6,085 nt of DNA, taken from the NCBI GenBank assembly GCA_020433835.1, contig JAGRBY010000450.1, positions 1 through 6,085 on the forward strand, read 5' to 3'. How positions within the stretch are numbered: the stretch's first letter is position 1; each line of letters begins with the position of its first letter. Positions 3,224-6,085 of the stretch are shown one piece after another. Under the pieces are notes generated by a model. It did not search any database. It was not told the DNA's origin and saw only the letters and a list, made by a program, of their open reading frames with translations. Source of the stretch: Anaerolineae bacterium (GTDB lineage Bacteria; Chloroflexota; Anaerolineae; 4572-78; J111). The position numbers and the translations under genes were made by a program.

Positions 3224-5773
3224 ATGATTTACCTCAACGATTTAATTGAAGCCACCAAAGGAGAGCTGCACAACGGCACGCCGGTAACGGAATTTCCGGC
3301 GTTTGCCTTCGATTCGCGGCGGCTCAATGCCGGTGAGCTTTTTTTGGCTGTGAAAACAACAACCGGAGACGGGCATGACTATATCACCGCCGCCTTACAA
3401 CAAGGTGCCGCCGGTATCTTGTGCGAAGATCGAGCGGCGTTGCCTCAAAACGGGTTTCAGGCTACAGCCGTCATCGTTCCTGATATTCAAAAAGCCCTAA
3501 CAGATTACGCGGCTTACATCCTAAAGAAATATCAGCCCAAAGTCATCGGCGTCACCGGCTCATCCGGCAAAACCACCACCAAAGAGGCCATTGCCACCAT
3601 CCTGCAAGAGCACTTTTCGGTATTCAAAAACCAGGGCAGCTACAACAGTAAATATGGCCTGCCTATAGCCCTGGGCAAGATCGAACCGGGCCATACCATT
3701 GCCGTCTTAGAGATGGCGGCGGATACCTTTGGTGAAATTCGGTCGCTAACCCAAATTGCTAAACCACAGGTGGGCGTTATCACCACGGTTAACCGCACGC
3801 ATCTCAGCGTAATGGGGTCGCTCAACAACATCGCGGCAGAAAAAGGGTATCTTATCGAGGCGCTGCCATTCAATGGCTCGGCCATTCTTAATGCCGATGA
3901 TCCGCGTGTGGCCGGTATGGTGCCCCGTACACAGGCTCGTATCACCACCTTTGGCCTCAAACGGGGCGCAGACTTGCGGGCCGACGATCTCAAGCTAACG
4001 CCGGCGGGACTATCTTTTACCCTACATTACGAGGGCAAAACCTATCCCGGCTTTACCCCGCTGTTGGGGCGTCATCTCATTTATTCAATTCTGGCCGCCG
4101 TTGCTGTGGGGTTGGTGTTCGATATTCCGCCCGACGCGTCGCTGGCCGCTTTGCGCACGATGCCTCGCCTGCCGGGCCGTATGAATCCGCTGCCCGGTAA
4201 AAATGGAACGCTCATTCTCGATGATTCCTTTAATGCCAGCCCCGAAGCGACCATTGCCGCGATTGATACGTTAACCGAACTGCCCGGTGCCAACAAAGTG
4301 GCTATCCTGGGCGATATGTCCGATTTGGGCGATACCGAAGAGGCGGCTCACCGCCAGCTTGGGACTTATGCCGCTACCCGCATCCAGCGCCTGGTCACCA
4401 AAGGTGATGCAGCTCAGAACATCGCCAGAGCCGCGCTTGAGCACGAGGCCGGGCTAGGCCAACACGCTGTTCATGTCACCTTCACCAGTGCTGACGCCGC
4501 CGCTGCCGTAGAAGATTTGCTCTCGCCCCACACGGTAATCCTGGTCAAGGGCGGTATCTCGATCCGTATGGAGCGCGTGGTCAAGAATTTGCTGGCCGAT
4601 CCCGAACGAGATGCGGCTAAACTGGTTCGACAAGACCCCGGCTGGGAAAAAGTGCGCTCGGCCAAACCGGATCGCCCTACGTGGGTGGAAATCGACTTAG
4701 ATGCCATCGCCAACAACGTCAGTCTGCTGGCCAAGCTGGCCGCGCCGGCCAAAGTTATGGCTATTCTCAAAGCCGATGCCTATGGTCACGGTATGGTCAA
4801 AGTTACCCGCACCGCCCTCAACAACGGCGTCAGTTGGGTAGGGGTTGCCACGTTAGGTGAAGCCATTACGCTGCGCAAAACCGGCATCGACGCACCGATT
4901 TTGGTTTTAAGCTATCTACCGGCCTGGCAGGCGCGTGACGCTATTGCCCACAACGTCAGCGCTACAATTTTTACGGAAGAAATTGCCCGGGCGTTCAGCA
5001 AAGCCGCCGCCGAACTCAACAAAAACGCGCTTGTCCACGTCAAGCTCGACACCGGCATGGGGCGTTTGGGGCTGCTGCCGCATCAAATTATGCCGTTTAT
5101 GGAGAAAATTTCGAAGATGCCGGGTCTGCGTATCGAGGGCCTTTATACCCACTTCGCCACCGCCGATGAGATCGACCAAACCCAAACCCAAGATCAGTTA
5201 AAATGCCTGCACGAAGTCTTGGCCCAACTCGATGCCGCCGGCCTGCGTCCGCCGCTCGTCCACGCCTCGAACACAGCCGGGATGCTCAATGTACCGGAAG
5301 CCCATTTTGATATGGTGCGGCCCGGCATCGGCATTTTTGGGCTGCCGCCTTCAAAGACAACCCATTTGCCCGAAGGCTTCCAACCGGCGCTGACCTTTAA
5401 ATCAACCGTGGGCCAGGTGAAAACCCTCCCGCCCGACAGCCCCATTGGTTACGGCGCACTCTACCGCACCAAAGGCACCGAAACCATTGCCATCATTCCG
5501 GTTGGCTATGCCGATGGCTTCCGCCGGTCGCCGCGCACGTGGGGCGAGGTCTTGGTCAAAGGGCAGCGCGCGCCGTTAGTGGGTCGCATCAGTATGGACC
5601 AGGCGGCGATTAACGTCACCCATATCCCCAACGTGCGTCAGGGAGACGAAGTCGTGCTTATCGGCGAGCAGGGCAACGCGTGTATTACCGCCGAAGAGGT
5701 AGCCGAGAATTTAGGCACCGTCAATTATGAAGTTGTTAGCGAATTGCTGGCTCGAATCCCGAGGGTGTCGTAG
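3224..5773 (+). CDS. murF-alr: Bifunctional UDP-MurNAc-tripeptide:D-Ala-D-Ala ligase / alanine racemase (MurF-Alr)
   Basis: The 849-residue cytoplasmic enzyme joins two peptidoglycan precursor activities. Residues 1 to about 457 are MurF, which adds D-Ala-D-Ala to the UDP-MurNAc-tripeptide using ATP. Visible are FDSRRLNAGELF near the N-terminus, the P-loop GVTGSSGKTTT (109-119), K207 in AAEKGYL at the likely carbamylated-lysine position, ILNADDP, DDSFNASP (333-340) and VKGGISIRMERVV near the end. After a charged linker (about 458-483), residues 484-849 are a full-length fold-type III alanine racemase. It has PLP lysine K516 in AILKADAYGHG, catalytic Tyr Y743 in IGYGALY, and GRISMDQ (M791). 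Both active sites look intact. MurF's common EMG motif reads EMAADTFGEI. The start is ATG 3224 with GGGAGAA 7 nt upstream; the TTG at 3092 sits in a leader hairpin. MurF-Alr fusions are known, notably in Bacteroidetes. Ddl, which supplies D-Ala-D-Ala, is not in the window. Confidence 0.95.
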   Translation: MIYLNDLIEATKGELHNGTPVTEFPAFAFDSRRLNAGELFLAVKTTTGDGHDYITAALQQGAAGILCEDRAALPQNGFQATAVIVPDIQKALTDYAAYILKKYQPKVIGVTGSSGKTTTKEAIATILQEHFSVFKNQGSYNSKYGLPIALGKIEPGHTIAVLEMAADTFGEIRSLTQIAKPQVGVITTVNRTHLSVMGSLNNIAAEKGYLIEALPFNGSAILNADDPRVAGMVPRTQARITTFGLKRGADLRADDLKLTPAGLSFTLHYEGKTYPGFTPLLGRHLIYSILAAVAVGLVFDIPPDASLAALRTMPRLPGRMNPLPGKNGTLILDDSFNASPEATIAAIDTLTELPGANKVAILGDMSDLGDTEEAAHRQLGTYAATRIQRLVTKGDAAQNIARAALEHEAGLGQHAVHVTFTSADAAAAVEDLLSPHTVILVKGGISIRMERVVKNLLADPERDAAKLVRQDPGWEKVRSAKPDRPTWVEIDLDAIANNVSLLAKLAAPAKVMAILKADAYGHGMVKVTRTALNNGVSWVGVATLGEAITLRKTGIDAPILVLSYLPAWQARDAIAHNVSATIFTEEIARAFSKAAAELNKNALVHVKLDTGMGRLGLLPHQIMPFMEKISKMPGLRIEGLYTHFATADEIDQTQTQDQLKCLHEVLAQLDAAGLRPPLVHASNTAGMLNVPEAHFDMVRPGIGIFGLPPSKTTHLPEGFQPALTFKSTVGQVKTLPPDSPIGYGALYRTKGTETIAIIPVGYADGFRRSPRTWGEVLVKGQRAPLVGRISMDQAAINVTHIPNVRQGDEVVLIGEQGNACITAEEVAENLGTVNYEVVSELLARIPRVS

Positions 5774-5810
5774 CTTTTTCAAGACCTATCGCTATTGATA
5801 AATGATTTTT

Positions 5811-5923
5811 ACCACAGAGGTCACAGAGTAGCCACAGAGTTCACGGAGCTTTTCTCTGAGTCCTTTGTCCCACAGGGAGGCTGCGCACTGCCTTCTCTGT
5901 ATACTCTGTGGTTTAATTTTTTT
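5811..5923. repeat. ACCACAGAG-type palindromic intergenic repeat, possible terminator of murF-alr
   Basis: ACCACAGAG (5811-5819) is perfectly complementary to CTCTGTGGT (5904-5912), and the match extends to 15 of 18. The left half has four CACAGAG/CACGGAG units starting at 5813, 5822, 5833 and 5842. The right half has CTCTGAG or CTCTGT at 5854, 5895 and 5904. Seven T's (5917-5923) follow the outer stem, so on the plus strand it could end the murF-alr transcript, although the enclosed loop is long. I recognise this as a word common in intergenic DNA of several phyla. No transposase is present. Confidence 0.7.
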
Positions 5924-5976
5924 GTGACGCCAAATATTATCACGCGAGATCCATGAGTACCGGACGGAGCTTCTTG

Positions 5977-6085
5977 ATGACGCATATCCCTACCTACCCC
6001 ATCGGCGCGAGCGTCACGCTGGCCGATTTGGAAGACAATCCCCATCCTATACTCCATAAACTCCGCGCCGCCGAGCCGGTTTCGT
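5977..6085 (+). CDS. N-terminal fragment of a probable cytochrome P450 (runs off the window)
   Basis: An open frame of 36 codons continues past the window end. Its residues (IPTYPIGASVTLADLEDNPH, then PILHKLRAAEPVS) resemble the N-terminus of soluble bacterial cytochromes P450, with a substrate-entrance segment of the form LEDNPxPxLxxLRAxEPVS. P450s are haem mono-oxygenases, but the haem-binding Cys motif lies beyond the window, so the call rests on the N-terminus alone. The ATG at 5977 has GGAG (5966-5969) 7 nt upstream. An in-frame ATG at 5953 has no good ribosome binding site. A weak promoter (TTTAAT at 5912, 17 nt, TATTAT at 5935) could serve it. Confidence 0.6.
   Translation, partial: MTHIPTYPIGASVTLADLEDNPHPILHKLRAAEPVS

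Noticed and set aside
5781..5810. Hairpin TATC-GCTATT-GATA followed by T's as terminator of murF-alr
   Set aside because: The stem has four AT-rich pairs and the T's come after a gap. The larger repeat hairpin with its T-tract (5811-5923) is the better candidate.
5821..6057. Minus-strand open frame of 78 codons near the right end
   Set aside because: It translates the ACCACAGAG repeat and the complement of the P450-like start. It has no recognisable domain.

Overview
The window looks like chromosomal DNA from a free-living bacterium. The coding regions are moderately GC-rich and the gaps are AT-rich. Both tRNA genes lack an encoded CCA. The gaps carry self-complementary repeat families of a kind I associate with large Chloroflexi (Anaerolineae-like) genomes. 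The MurF-alanine racemase fusion and the stand-alone RusA-type nuclease fit that reading. The taxon is inference only: no rRNA or marker gene here settles it.

Layout, left to right. (1) A minus-strand pspA-like gene (202-969) has a good promoter at 1018-1046. (2) A 144-bp element with 36-bp inverted arms (1077-1220) lies between pspA and a plus-strand RusA-type Holliday junction resolvase gene (1280-1729). The resolvase promoter puts the transcript start almost on the ribosome binding site. (3) Two minus-strand tRNA genes, Leu(CAG) then His(GTG), form one short unit with a near-consensus promoter (2015-2043) and a U-tract terminator (1778-1811). (4) A minus-strand gene (2150-2878) encodes an unusual fusion of a TsaA/TrmO-type methyltransferase domain with a PchB-like AroQ chorismate mutase domain. 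(5) A divergent regulatory region (about 2890-3223) has two back-to-back promoters and, on the murF side, a leader of about 150 nt with several strong hairpins. (6) A large plus-strand gene (3224-5773) encodes a MurF-alanine racemase fusion. (7) An ACCACAGAG-type palindromic repeat (5811-5923) follows. (8) The window ends in the first 36 codons of a plus-strand gene resembling the N-terminus of a cytochrome P450.

The genes do not form one pathway. MurF-Alr joins D-alanine production to the step that adds D-Ala-D-Ala to the peptidoglycan precursor. PspA is an envelope-stress membrane protein, RusA resolves DNA junctions, and the tRNAs are housekeeping. The two items most worth a second look are the methyltransferase-chorismate mutase fusion and the structured murF-alr leader, where one segment can pair with either of two upstream partners. 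Nearly every gap also carries a different short inverted-repeat family.
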